DNA from: a virus
IMG/VR virus record: IMGVR_UViG_3300018045_000005
Span: 1-53,304 of that record
Strand: one strand, 5' to 3'
Length of the DNA stretch: 53,304 nt
The notes beneath the pieces were generated by a model, which saw only the letters and a program-made list of their open reading frames with translations, was not told the DNA's origin and did not search any database. Position numbers and translations under genes: made by a program. Of this stretch, positions 8,517 through 15,489 are shown one piece after another. Each line of letters opens with the position of its first letter. The first letter of the stretch is position 1.

Positions 8517-8721
8517 CGTCGATGCGTCGATAAAAACGCAAAATCCCATATATACCCTAATATATTAGTAATAGCGTTTTACCCACAATATCGCCTTTTA
8601 CCCTATTTTAGTATTACCCCTTATATTCTTATCTTATATATATATACATACACTTATAGTACATAACATAGGAAAACCACCGTGGATTCTGGCTTTGAAG
8701 ACCGTCGATAAAACCGTCGAT
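8517..8721. repeat. CGTCGAT iterons
   Basis: CGTCGAT occurs at 8517-8523, 8525-8531, 8703-8709 and 8715-8721, in two pairs spaced 8 and 12 bp apart. A fifth, inverted copy is at 8854-8860 (ATCGACG). The second pair lies inside a small AGACC/GGTCT stem. Confidence 0.6.
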
Positions 8722-8753
8722 GAAGGTCTATTATGTCGAACTACGTAATTTTT

Positions 8754-8807
8754 CCTTATTCAACCACTTAGTTGAATAGGGCTGTAGCCCGCTCTGGGAG
8801 CGGTTTT
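8754..8807 (+). other. Three consecutive hairpins, the last terminator-like
   Basis: Hairpin 1 pairs CCTTATTCAAC (8754-8764) with GTTGAATAGG (8771-8780) with one bulge. Hairpin 2 pairs GGGC (8779-8782) with GCCC (8787-8790). Hairpin 3 pairs CCGCTC (8789-8794) with GAGCGG (8798-8803) and is followed by TTTT. This could be a small structured RNA ending in a weak terminator, or single-strand origin structure. Confidence 0.45.
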
Positions 8808-9055
8808 GAGCGTTATTCCCTAGTAAAATTTGGAAATCTTTCTAACACAGCGGATCGACGACGCCCACTGACGCCCAGATTGCCAGTAAGTACCTTTTGA
8901 TGAAATATGAACCACAATGAACCATTCATAAACCCTCTGAAACATCGTGAAACATCGTGAGACTAGACTTCTAACCCTAACCTATACCGACATAGCCCCT
9001 AAACAACAAACGCCCCATATTGATCATTTCAGGACGTTTCACGATAACCAACCTT

Positions 9056-9125
9056 TAGACGTAAAAAAACCGCTAAAAAGCGGCTTAAAATAGACGTAAA
9101 AAAACCGCTAAAAAGCGGCTTAAAA
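9056..9125 (-). terminator. Tandemly duplicated terminator of the leftward early operon
   Basis: Two perfect 35-bp copies (9056-9090 and 9091-9125). On the minus strand each forms AGCCGC-TTTTTA-GCGGTT followed by a T run. They lie about 110 bases after the last gene of the operon (stop at 9236). Confidence 0.85.
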
Positions 9126-9235
9126 ATTACGTTGGTATAAGGCTAAAAATGATGAAGAGGAAAACCCCATATTCTACACTGTCAAACAGAAAAACCAGTG
9201 GGGCGAATCCAAACATTAAACACGCCTTAATTAAT

Positions 9236-9445
9236 TTAATTAATGTCATCTAGCACCCCCTTAAATATTTGCGGGTAACATTCAGCAATAATTAAAGCAT
9301 TATCAAGGCTTACTGATTGCACACCATTTAAAAATTTATTCAAGAATTTATACTCTATCCCCGTACGTGTTGATATATCACCCTGTTTGATTTTAGCGGC
9401 CTTAAATGCCACGCCTAAAGATTGCCCAAACTGTTTACCATTCAT
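9236..9445 (-). CDS. Small Cro/CI-like helix-turn-helix protein
   Basis: The product has 69 residues. FKAAKIKQGDISTRTGIEYKFLNKFLNG matches the helix-turn-helix of the XRE/Cro class, and SLDNALIIAECYP supplies the following helix. There is no oligomerisation domain, so it resembles Cro more than CI. It is the last gene of the leftward early operon and overlaps the preceding gene by 4 bases (ATGA). A natural inference is feedback control of the operon through the similar -10 regions at 11382 and 12330. Confidence 0.72.
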   Translation of the reverse strand: MNGKQFGQSLGVAFKAAKIKQGDISTRTGIEYKFLNKFLNGVQSVSLDNALIIAECYPQIFKGVLDDIN

Positions 9446-9663
9446 ACTAAACCCCCCTCACTGTAAAAGCGGCTAACAATATCTTGAACGCTTGTATATT
9501 TTAAATTAAGCATAAAATTAACTTGTTGCTTATGTGGTAAACGGTTCGCCTTTTGTGACTTAACCACAAATAAGCGGGTACTGTCTAAACTATTAAGAAT
9601 GGTTAACCGTTGGACGCTATCACCAAACATAAGCGGCTTTTTATTAAATCTTTTAGTTTTCAT
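9442..9663 (-). CDS. Unknown small basic protein
   Basis: The product has 73 residues and starts MKTKRFNKKPLMFG. It is rich in Lys, Arg, Asn and Gln. No family is recognised. The C-terminus has a predicted helix (YTSVQDIVSRFYSEG). It overlaps the genes on both sides by 4 and 11 bases, so it is very likely translated as part of the operon. Confidence 0.6.
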   Translation of the reverse strand: MKTKRFNKKPLMFGDSVQRLTILNSLDSTRLFVVKSQKANRLPHKQQVNFMLNLKYTSVQDIVSRFYSEGGLV

Positions 9664-10183
9664 TTGCTAAAACCTCCACATATTCACAAGGGTTTTCAAT
9701 CAAATATAACTCATCAACTTTCGCAACAACATTGTGGAAATATTCCAATAAAAGCCCCCATTGGTTAAAATCCCAATTTATATACATATTACCCCAGTCT
9801 AAAAGATCATTACTGTAATGAGGTATAAACCCACTACACGGTGCCATGCGTTCTATTAACCACTTTTTAAAGCCGTCTTTATTCACCATTAATAAACCAA
9901 CTAACTCGTTTAAATCAGCATAAGCAAATATGCGGTCTGTTTCAAAGTTGTATTCTTTAGGACTGGATAGAGACTCAAATTCTAAGAATTTTAAATTATA
10001 TTCACCTTTCACCGTTTCAACGTATTGGACACAATAAGCGGCTCTATCTATCTTAATTTCACAATCATCATAATTTAACTCTAAATGCTCTAATTCCGAT
10101 TCGATACAGTTATCTAAATTTACATCATGTACCGATTGATAGAACCCCTGGAAAGGTACTTGTACTAATACTTTATTCATCAC
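9653..10183 (-). CDS. Unknown acidic early protein
   Basis: The product has 176 residues, is strongly acidic, and starts MMNKVLVQVPFQGF. The segment APCSGFIPHYSNDLLDWG is distinctive and I recall similar strings in uncharacterised phage and plasmid proteins, but no function is known to me. Acidic early phage proteins are often DNA mimics or inhibitors of host enzymes, so anti-defence is a possible role (inference). It overlaps both neighbours by 11 bases. Confidence 0.6.
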   Translation of the reverse strand: MMNKVLVQVPFQGFYQSVHDVNLDNCIESELEHLELNYDDCEIKIDRAAYCVQYVETVKGEYNLKFLEFESLSSPKEYNFETDRIFAYADLNELVGLLMVNKDGFKKWLIERMAPCSGFIPHYSNDLLDWGNMYINWDFNQWGLLLEYFHNVVAKVDELYLIENPCEYVEVLANEN

Positions 10184-10511
10184 TTAAACCTTCTTTTAAA
10201 GCGTCATAATCTACCATTGTGCATTTATTAACCTCAAATATATAATCACATAAATATGCACCGTTGTTATCTTGTAACCCTGCACCGTTTTCAATAACAC
10301 TTAAATTAATCAGACCGTCGTCATTAAAAATATTATTGGTTAAATGTTTATGATCAAACCCAACCCTATCAGCCGCACCAATTAACGCGGCCTTAATCGA
10401 ATCATACTCGCCCACATTAAACCCACCTTTAGAAAATTGAGAGGTTCCAGCACCGTTAACGCTATCCCAATTACTAACCAAACAATCTATACAATCAATT
10501 TTAAAACTCAT
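10173..10511 (-). CDS. Unknown acidic early protein
   Basis: The product has 112 residues. It is acidic, with a short Cys pair (CIDC) near the start and an NGAG repeat-like pair. There is no recognisable family. Its stop overlaps the start of the next gene by 11 bases; the upstream gap is 18 bases with a plausible ribosome site (AGAGGG). Confidence 0.58.
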   Translation of the reverse strand: MSFKIDCIDCLVSNWDSVNGAGTSQFSKGGFNVGEYDSIKAALIGAADRVGFDHKHLTNNIFNDDGLINLSVIENGAGLQDNNGAYLCDYIFEVNKCTMVDYDALKEGLSDE

Positions 10512-10529
10512 TTTTCTAACCCTCTTCTT

Positions 10530-11342
10530 TTAATACACTAAACCTAAAGCTTCAATATCAGTCACAAACTCTTCAATTAAAGCGGGTAAACGTTCTAATA
10601 ATAAATCTTTGTTTTGTAATTGTTCTAACGTTGCATCATGCCAAATTGCTGAACTTCTAGCCGCTTGTAAATTTGGCTCAACTGCTTTATTGAACGTGCT
10701 AGGAATTTGGATAAATTCAAAACCTAAAATTAACGCCTCTTTAAATTCTAATGCCTCTTTGAAGGTGTCAAAAGGACAATAAGCCCAACCATTAACAAAA
10801 CCCTGATATGTGAATTTAGAAGCATATTGATAACCACCTTTTTCATTATCTTTATGTTCAATTTCCTCAATAACTAGATCAATAATATCCTGTTTTCCTA
10901 GACCTTTGATAAAGTCAAAAAACCCGCGTGTAGATTGCCCAAATGTAATAGGGAAATCTTTAAATTTTAAACGCTCAATATAGCTTGTAGGTGCGTTTAA
11001 AGGTTTGGTCATATCTTCACGGTCTTTAGCGTGATACATAGTATTTGCAACATAATGTAGAGGTTCATAACTGCTCATTAAGTGCCATTTAATAAGGTGC
11101 TTAAGTTCTGGGAAATGTTTTTTAATCTCTTCGTGAATACAACCACCTGTTTGAAAATAACGGTCATTTTTATTCCCTGTTTGATTGCTGTAAATATCGC
11201 CAGTAATAGAGAATGAATTATGACCGTTGCCGCATTGATCATCATAACGAACCGTTACATAAATCGTGCTTTTCACCCCGTAATATGTGATATGTTTAGA
11301 AAAATTTAATTTCTGGCTTTTGGTTAATATTGAGTTTTTCAT
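10530..11342 (-). CDS. Conserved phage/plasmid protein of unknown function
   Basis: The product has 270 residues. Residues 45-105 contain SITGDIYSNQ, FQTGGCIHEEIKKHFPEL and LIKWHLMSSYEPLHYVANTMYHA. This block recurs in uncharacterised proteins of phages and mobile elements as I recall (GGCIHDEI, HFPEL and HY-ANT-HA patterns). A basic and acidic C-terminal half follows. The His, Cys and Asp residues could bind a metal, but no catalytic assignment is safe. The gene has its own promoter at 11382-11411, which marks it as separately expressed within the operon. Confidence 0.62.
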   Translation of the reverse strand: MKNSILTKSQKLNFSKHITYYGVKSTIYVTVRYDDQCGNGHNSFSITGDIYSNQTGNKNDRYFQTGGCIHEEIKKHFPELKHLIKWHLMSSYEPLHYVANTMYHAKDREDMTKPLNAPTSYIERLKFKDFPITFGQSTRGFFDFIKGLGKQDIIDLVIEEIEHKDNEKGGYQYASKFTYQGFVNGWAYCPFDTFKEALEFKEALILGFEFIQIPSTFNKAVEPNLQAARSSAIWHDATLEQLQNKDLLLERLPALIEEFVTDIEALGLVY

Positions 11343-11381
11343 TTTCTTTTATCCTTTTGGGTTTTTATTTAATTCGTACTT

Positions 11382-11411
11382 AGTATACGATTAATTTAAT
11401 CAGGTTGTCAA
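11382..11411 (-). promoter_or_regulatory. Internal sigma70-type promoter in the leftward early operon
   Basis: Read on the minus strand: perfect TTGACA (11411-11406), an 18-bp spacer and TATACT (11387-11382). The DNA around the -10 (ATCGTATACTAAGTACGAATT) resembles that of the main promoter at 12330. Confidence 0.8.
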
Positions 11412-11413
11412 TT

Positions 11414-11815
11414 TTAATTTACAATTAAATCTATTAATTCTTTAATCTCTTGTTTTAATAACTCCATTGTATAATCCTGATATTTATTGCAATTTATAAA
11501 TCCATATAAACTCCACTCATTATCATCAGCTTTCATAATGTTCAAATAGTCATCATTTAAATAAGGTCTATCATTAAAAACAAAATCTAAAACTTTAGAT
11601 AAAATACGTTGCTGATTATTACCAGCTAACCAATTAAGGCCGCGTTGATCAAATACGTTAAAAGATAATTCGTTAATATTATCGTTCGGTAATAACTCAT
11701 TTAATGCCGCGTAAACGTTTGATAAAACTTGATAAGGGTCATCTAACTCAACATCGTCATTGATAACAACTTGTAACGAACGCTTACTTTCTGCAAATTT
11801 AATTTGAACTTTCAT
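11414..11815 (-). CDS. Unknown acidic early protein
   Basis: The product has 133 residues, is rich in Asn, Asp and Leu, and has no recognised family. Predicted as alternating beta strands and helices (MKVQIKFAESKRSLQVVIND, then helix VLSNVYAALNELLP), ending in a helix (ELLKQEIKELIDLIV). It has good context in the operon: it starts 12 bases after the preceding gene, with AAGGGGTT upstream as the ribosome site. Confidence 0.58.
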   Translation of the reverse strand: MKVQIKFAESKRSLQVVINDDVELDDPYQVLSNVYAALNELLPNDNINELSFNVFDQRGLNWLAGNNQQRILSKVLDFVFNDRPYLNDDYLNIMKADDNEWSLYGFINCNKYQDYTMELLKQEIKELIDLIVN

Positions 11816-11827
11816 AATAAAAACCCC

Positions 11828-12109
11828 TTAATCAAAATAAGAATTAAATAATTCATTTTCTGTATGGTTGTATACTTCGTTTTCAGCAATACCAAACCAG
11901 CCTTTTATATTACCGTCTACATCACGAATACGACATTCGGACATTTCTACCGAATTAATATCCGACATAATATTTTTAATATTTGTTGAACGTTTAACCG
12001 CCCATGCTTCACCGTCCCAAACGCTAATGGTTAATCCGTTATTAATAAGATGTTCAATTAATGCTTTAATGTCTCTGTATTTATTTTCATTTAATGTGTT
12101 CATTTTCAT
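11828..12109 (-). CDS. Unknown small acidic protein
   Basis: The product has 93 residues. The core TISVWDGEAWAVKRSTN followed by SDINSVEMSECRIRD looks like a small beta sheet and resembles part of the next gene (HYYAAIYIDGEWSEL), so these two small genes may be distant paralogues. ATGA overlap with the upstream gene. Function unknown. Confidence 0.57.
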   Translation of the reverse strand: MKMNTLNENKYRDIKALIEHLINNGLTISVWDGEAWAVKRSTNIKNIMSDINSVEMSECRIRDVDGNIKGWFGIAENEVYNHTENELFNSYFD

Positions 12110-12294
12110 TTAACCCCTGTTAAGTATTCTAAAGCCGTGTAAAACTCAATATCTAAATCGAAATTAATATCACATTCACCGTTGAATAATTCAGACCATT
12201 CACCGTCTATATAAATAGCCGCGTAATAATGGTTATCTGTTTTTTCAATCAAATATGTCTCATTCTCTAACTCTTTACTAACACCGTATGACAT
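12106..12294 (-). CDS. Unknown small acidic protein, first gene of the leftward early operon
   Basis: The product has 62 residues, is acidic (many Glu and Asp), and contains no Cys motif or membrane segment. It is the first gene after the promoter at 12330-12358, so it should be among the earliest and most abundant products after infection. The position is typical of host-takeover or anti-restriction proteins, but the sequence itself does not prove this. Confidence 0.57.
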   Translation of the reverse strand: MSYGVSKELENETYLIEKTDNHYYAAIYIDGEWSELFNGECDINFDLDIEFYTALEYLTGVK

Positions 12295-12329
12295 TTTATT
12301 TAATCCATGTTTTGTTTGAATTCGCGTTC

Positions 12330-12358
12330 ATTATACGAATTATTTAAAAGCTTGTAAA
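12330..12358 (-). promoter_or_regulatory. Main leftward early promoter
   Basis: Read on the minus strand: TTTACA (12358-12353), a 17-bp spacer and perfect TATAAT (12335-12330). It starts about 40 bases upstream of the first leftward gene. ATTCG and CGAAT flank the -10 as an inverted repeat. Confidence 0.82.
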
Positions 12359-12485
12359 GTTTTATTTACAGTTATTTTCATTTTTCGTTATTCCAATTCC
12401 ACCATAAAACCCACTCAACCTGTTGATCTTAAAACAAAATATCGTTATCTATCCTTCAAATCTGAATGGGTAATTTTGCTTATTT

Positions 12486-12613
12486 GTACGTAATTTCACC
12501 TATCTGTACAGAATTTCACTCACACGTACTACCTTGTATACCTCGCCTTATCACACGTACTACCTTGTATACCTCGCCTTATCACACGGACTACCTTGTA
12601 TACCTCGCCTTAT
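12486..12613. repeat. Phased operator or iteron array between divergent promoters
   Basis: Three 31-bp tandem repeats (12521-12551, 12552-12582, 12583-12613) differ by a single base (GTAC to GGAC in the third). Two shorter related units lie to the left (TTTGTACGTAATTTCAC and TCTGTACAGAATTTCAC). The GTAC cores start at 12486, 12506, 12526, 12557 and 12588 (GGAC), spaced 20, 20, 31 and 31 bp, that is two or three helical turns. The array sits just upstream of the consensus promoter at 12635. Confidence 0.85.
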
Positions 12614-12634
12614 TCAAAATTTTGTAAATAAAAG

Positions 12635-12663
12635 TTGACAGTTAAAAATGAGAACAATATAAT
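12635..12663 (+). promoter_or_regulatory. Full-consensus rightward early promoter
   Basis: TTGACA (12635-12640), exactly 17 bp, TATAAT (12658-12663). A copy of TTGACGAC (12663-12670) overlaps the expected start point. Confidence 0.93.
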
Positions 12664-12693
12664 TGACGACAACAGCAATAAGAGGACGTAGAA

Positions 12694-13062
12694 ATGTTGT
12701 TAAAACAATTAATGTTAGGTGTAGTAAATGTTCCAATGCCGACCAATGCACACTCATTCAAACAGTGTAAGCGTACTAAAACCGTCACGATCCGAGACGC
12801 TGAAGGTGTGACACTGTTGACCAGACCTGCACCAGTTGAAGCGATTGATGCTGATAGAGATTTAATCATCACCCCCGTCATTAAAGGTGTACATGAAGTG
12901 CTACATACTGGTTCTAAATGGCAACCTAATTACCAAGTCAAACCGGATTGGGATTTTATCGATTTAGTGTACTGGGATGGTGCGGTTGACATAGGTGTAC
13001 CAATGCGATCAGTTGTATTAGGTGCTGGGGTGGCACTGATTAGAGAAGGAGATAAATTATGA
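12694..13062 (+). CDS. Unknown early protein, first rightward gene
   Basis: The product has 122 residues. It starts at ATG 12694 behind AAGAGGA, 31 bases downstream of the strongest promoter in the window. Mostly beta-rich (TKTVTIRDAEGVTLLTRPAP), with WDFIDLVYWDGAVDIG in the middle. No family is recognised. Expected to be expressed at once and strongly. It overlaps the next gene by 4 bases (ATGA). Confidence 0.65.
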   Translation: MLLKQLMLGVVNVPMPTNAHSFKQCKRTKTVTIRDAEGVTLLTRPAPVEAIDADRDLIITPVIKGVHEVLHTGSKWQPNYQVKPDWDFIDLVYWDGAVDIGVPMRSVVLGAGVALIREGDKL

Positions 13063-13385
13063 AAATCGTAACAAAAAATCCCGTCGAATTAATCAATATT
13101 GAATCTTTATCATCGAATGATATTGTATTAATGGTGAGTGGTCTAGGTAATGCTATTTCACAGCCTTTAATGTTGGAAGATGGTAAATGGGGTGTAAGAG
13201 GTATTAAAGATAATAGATTGTTCGGTGGCACTGACATAGGTATGTTTCATAAAAATAATGTAAGTTTTAAATCTTTCAAAGAAGTGATATTAGTATTCAT
13301 CGACATGGGTTTCACTATCTATACTTTTGATAATAATGCTGAATATCTTCGATTCTTATTAGATCGAGAAGGAGGGAAATTATGA
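13059..13385 (+). CDS. Unknown early protein
   Basis: The product has 108 residues and no recognised family. The chain is mixed alpha/beta with a glycine-rich middle (VSGLGNAISQP, WGVRGIKDNRLFGG). It starts and ends in 4-base ATGA overlaps, so it is translationally coupled to both neighbours. A ribosome site (GAGAAGGAG) is visible inside the upstream gene. Confidence 0.6.
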   Translation: MKIVTKNPVELINIESLSSNDIVLMVSGLGNAISQPLMLEDGKWGVRGIKDNRLFGGTDIGMFHKNNVSFKSFKEVILVFIDMGFTIYTFDNNAEYLRFLLDREGGKL

Positions 13386-13750
13386 TCGTATGGTTCGCTA
13401 TTAACACCTTGATGCTCGTACCCGTGTGGCTACTAATCAAACACGGTGGTAAAGATATGAGTGTATTCAAGGTGTTTTTTTATTGGCCTGGTATTTTAGC
13501 CGCGTTACTTTTGGTAACTGTCAGAAATATTAACTATTTCACTGGTCTTAACTTCAAGAGCGTGTTGTCAGTATTTGTACAAAGAGATGCTTTGGTATGG
13601 TTGCACTCTCGTAAAATGAATCGGTTTTTAGAAAGTATCCATAATCGTAACCTACTGGAATTCACGGTTATTTTAATATCAATCGTTGGAGTGTTAAACC
13701 TGTTATTCCGGTTACCAATGAACATGTTTAGAGTTTGGAGAATGTCATGA
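13382..13750 (+). CDS. Small membrane protein with three predicted transmembrane segments
   Basis: The product has 122 residues. Hydrophobic segments: 1-20 (MIVWFAINTLMLVPVWLLI), about 32-52 (FFYWPGILAALLLVTVRN) and about 94-112 (FTVILISIVGVLNLLFRL). The YWPG pattern before the second segment recalls the WP patterns of the membrane proteins at 15840-16559. Location: inner membrane (inferred). Function unknown; early membrane proteins of phages often exclude superinfecting phage. Confidence 0.65.
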   Translation: MIVWFAINTLMLVPVWLLIKHGGKDMSVFKVFFYWPGILAALLLVTVRNINYFTGLNFKSVLSVFVQRDALVWLHSRKMNRFLESIHNRNLLEFTVILISIVGVLNLLFRLPMNMFRVWRMS

Positions 13751-14040
13751 GTGATAATCCGGTTAGCCTAATTGTACTTGAAAGACACGTTATTAAAAAA
13801 CGCATGGAACTGATTAATAGTCAGCCTGATATGTCTTATGAGCCAAATTTAGCAGTATATTTGAGTCCTCAATATTATGAAGAGTTGATCAGATATTTAA
13901 CAAACTTAAGACTCAAGTCTCCACACCTATATCCTAGCGGGTGTATTCCGCTTGATAAATTAGAGATTAGAGGTTATCCGATTTATAGAGTCAGTTGGCA
14001 ACAGGATCACCCATCATTCAGAATTTTAGAGGTAGATTAA
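13747..14040 (+). CDS. Unknown early protein
   Basis: I chose ATG 13747, which forms a 4-base overlap with the previous stop and has GGAG 7 bases upstream; a TTG at 13735 would add four residues. The product has 97 residues with helical N-terminus (VSLIVLERHVIKKRMELIN) and a Pro/Tyr-rich centre. No family is recognised. Confidence 0.58.
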   Translation: MSDNPVSLIVLERHVIKKRMELINSQPDMSYEPNLAVYLSPQYYEELIRYLTNLRLKSPHLYPSGCIPLDKLEIRGYPIYRVSWQQDHPSFRILEVD

Positions 14041-14041
14041 A

Positions 14042-14779
14042 ATGAGTAGTAATAAACCAAATTGGGCAAACGCTCCAAAAGAAGCAGAATATTTAACGTG
14101 TAACAGATCAGGTAACTGGTACTGGCATACTCAAAAACCTGAGAAGGTAACAAATGGGTTTAATCTAAAACACAGTATCGGTGTTGGGATACCTCTTACA
14201 CCAAATCCTAACTGGGAAAACTCACTTGAGAAGCGACCAGTTGAGTTTGATTATCCGATTTATAAGAAACATTTACATTCGGATTTAGCGGTTCAATTTA
14301 CAGATTTACATAATTTCACGGTGATAATAGGTGATGGTCTTTGTCATAATACTGGTGAGGATCATCATAGTCTCCAACCCCACACCTGTGCTTATGTATG
14401 GGAAGATTGGTCTCCACGTAACGGTTTTGAAGAACTTGCCAATATGTACTCCGGTGTTGAGTATGCTTCTTTTAATCTGAAAGTGAAAGAACCAAACCCA
14501 TACGCTAAACAGTTCACCAATCGTATGAAGCAGAAGATCAAAGAGGCCTTAGAAGCCGCTGATGGTGACTTCAACGCTATCGACTGGTCAACAGTAACGT
14601 ATGACTTCTACGATGTGGCTAATAGCTTTGAAATGGTAAATGAGCAAGTTAAACACGCCACAAAGAAACAATTACAGTCAGGTGGTAGAAGTGGCGGTAA
14701 ATCATTAGTAGATGACTTGAAGGAAGCCAGATGGTCGTTAGATGAAGGTATTAAGGAGCTAGAAGCAGATGACAACTAA
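14042..14779 (+). CDS. Unknown phage protein
   Basis: The product has 245 residues. The N-terminus (PNWANAPKEAEYLTCNRSGNWYWH) resembles the opening of many small phage proteins of unknown role, where a Trp/Asn-rich strand pair is repeated. The centre contains the Cys/His-rich GDGLCHNTGEDHHSLQPHTC. A Gly/Ser linker (SGGRSGGKS) near residue 222 separates a C-terminal helix, DDLKEARWSLDEGIKELE, of a kind seen at the end of DUF3310-like phage proteins. Overlaps the next gene by 11 bases. Confidence 0.58.
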   Translation: MSSNKPNWANAPKEAEYLTCNRSGNWYWHTQKPEKVTNGFNLKHSIGVGIPLTPNPNWENSLEKRPVEFDYPIYKKHLHSDLAVQFTDLHNFTVIIGDGLCHNTGEDHHSLQPHTCAYVWEDWSPRNGFEELANMYSGVEYASFNLKVKEPNPYAKQFTNRMKQKIKEALEAADGDFNAIDWSTVTYDFYDVANSFEMVNEQVKHATKKQLQSGGRSGGKSLVDDLKEARWSLDEGIKELEADDN

Positions 14780-15341
14780 ATACCCAATGCCAGAACCACA
14801 TCCTCAAGCTGAGTTAATTAAAGCTAAGGCCGATGGTGCAGTAATTCAAGAAAGATTACGTTCAGGTGAGTGGGTATTGATATCAAACACTGAATGGGAT
14901 GAAGCACTAAACTACAGAATCGACCCAACCTGCGACTATTCCATAGCTAAAATTGCTGAGTTGGGTGGTGATCACATGGTTGACCTGTATATGTACTGGT
15001 TATATGGTGGTGAACTGGAACTAGAGTTTTGCAAAAAAGTAACAAATGCACTACTAGCGGGGGAAGACCCCTTTGAAGATTTCGTAAGTTACATAAAAAA
15101 CTTCAACACTATTCGCAAAAAGAAACGCATGGTTACTAAGACACTATGGGTTTGTTCTAAATCATATATGAACGGTGAGAACTCGTATCGACCTGAAGTA
15201 TTTACAGATAAGAATCATGTTTCCCAAGATGACATTATCGAAGCTGGGTATGCGGATCATCGAGATATGGGTAGGCAGAAGTGGTACAAAGTACCGGACT
15301 GCACTAGAGAGGTAGAAGTAGATGAAAACCTGCAAACGTGA
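14769..15341 (+). CDS. Unknown phage protein with two small domains
   Basis: The product has 190 residues. Residues 1-52 follow the common phage pattern PxAxLIKAKADGAxIQxRxxSGEWVxxxNxxWDEAxxYRID, a small domain widespread in phage early proteins with no known function. The middle is helical and acidic. Residues 120-190 (TKTLWVCSKSYMNGENSYRPEVFTD...) form a second small beta domain. It lies in the run of tightly packed early genes. Confidence 0.58.
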   Translation: MTTKYPMPEPHPQAELIKAKADGAVIQERLRSGEWVLISNTEWDEALNYRIDPTCDYSIAKIAELGGDHMVDLYMYWLYGGELELEFCKKVTNALLAGEDPFEDFVSYIKNFNTIRKKKRMVTKTLWVCSKSYMNGENSYRPEVFTDKNHVSQDDIIEAGYADHRDMGRQKWYKVPDCTREVEVDENLQT

Positions 15342-15486
15342 TCCATCATGGTCTAGCTGGGCTAAATATAAAGCTGTTGATGCTGACGGTGGTGCATGGG
15401 AATTAATGATGACTGGTGCTCTTATATTTTATAACGAGAATTACAAAGGTGACTGGAAGAAGTCTCTTAGAAAGATTGAGGATTGA
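15322..15486 (+). CDS. Short unknown protein (54 residues)
   Basis: ATG 15322 to TGA 15486, MKTCKRDPSWSSWAKYKAVD.... It overlaps the previous gene by 20 bases and is followed after 3 bases by the next start. The product has three Trp and several Tyr residues and a basic C-terminus (WKKSLRKIED). A GAGAGGTAGAAG stretch upstream can serve as ribosome site. Without this gene there would be an unexplained gap in an otherwise gapless operon. Confidence 0.6.
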   Translation: MKTCKRDPSWSSWAKYKAVDADGGAWELMMTGALIFYNENYKGDWKKSLRKIED

Positions 15487-15489
15487 CAG

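Larger units (their letters stand above)
8425..9055. other. Repeat-rich non-coding region, candidate replication origin
   Basis: No credible gene is present on either strand. Contents: an A/T-only tract (8430-8480) with nested AAATTTTTAA-type repeats; four CGTCGAT copies plus one inverted; an alternating TA stretch near 8635-8645; three adjacent hairpins (8754-8803); two ATGAACCA direct repeats near 8908-8926; a perfect 10-bp tandem repeat TGAAACATCG (8938-8957); and an inverted copy GTTTCACGAT (9036-9045). Repeats plus an AT-rich unwinding-like tract beside a primase operon are what an origin tends to look like, but this is inference. Confidence 0.5.

Noticed and set aside
8517-8721. DnaA boxes in the candidate origin
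   Set aside because: I saw no clear TTATCCACA-type site; only the CGTCGAT repeats are convincing.
8367-9235. tRNA or other standard RNA genes
   Set aside because: I found no cloverleaf with a plausible anticodon arm and TTC loop; only simple hairpins are present.
12521-12613. CRISPR-like direct repeats
   Set aside because: The three units are directly adjacent with no spacers, and there are no cas genes.
12466-12627. A 53-codon open frame running through the 31-bp repeats
   Set aside because: It has no ribosome site, crosses the consensus promoter region, and the repeat unit is not a multiple of three, so the array is read in different frames. It is better explained as regulatory DNA.
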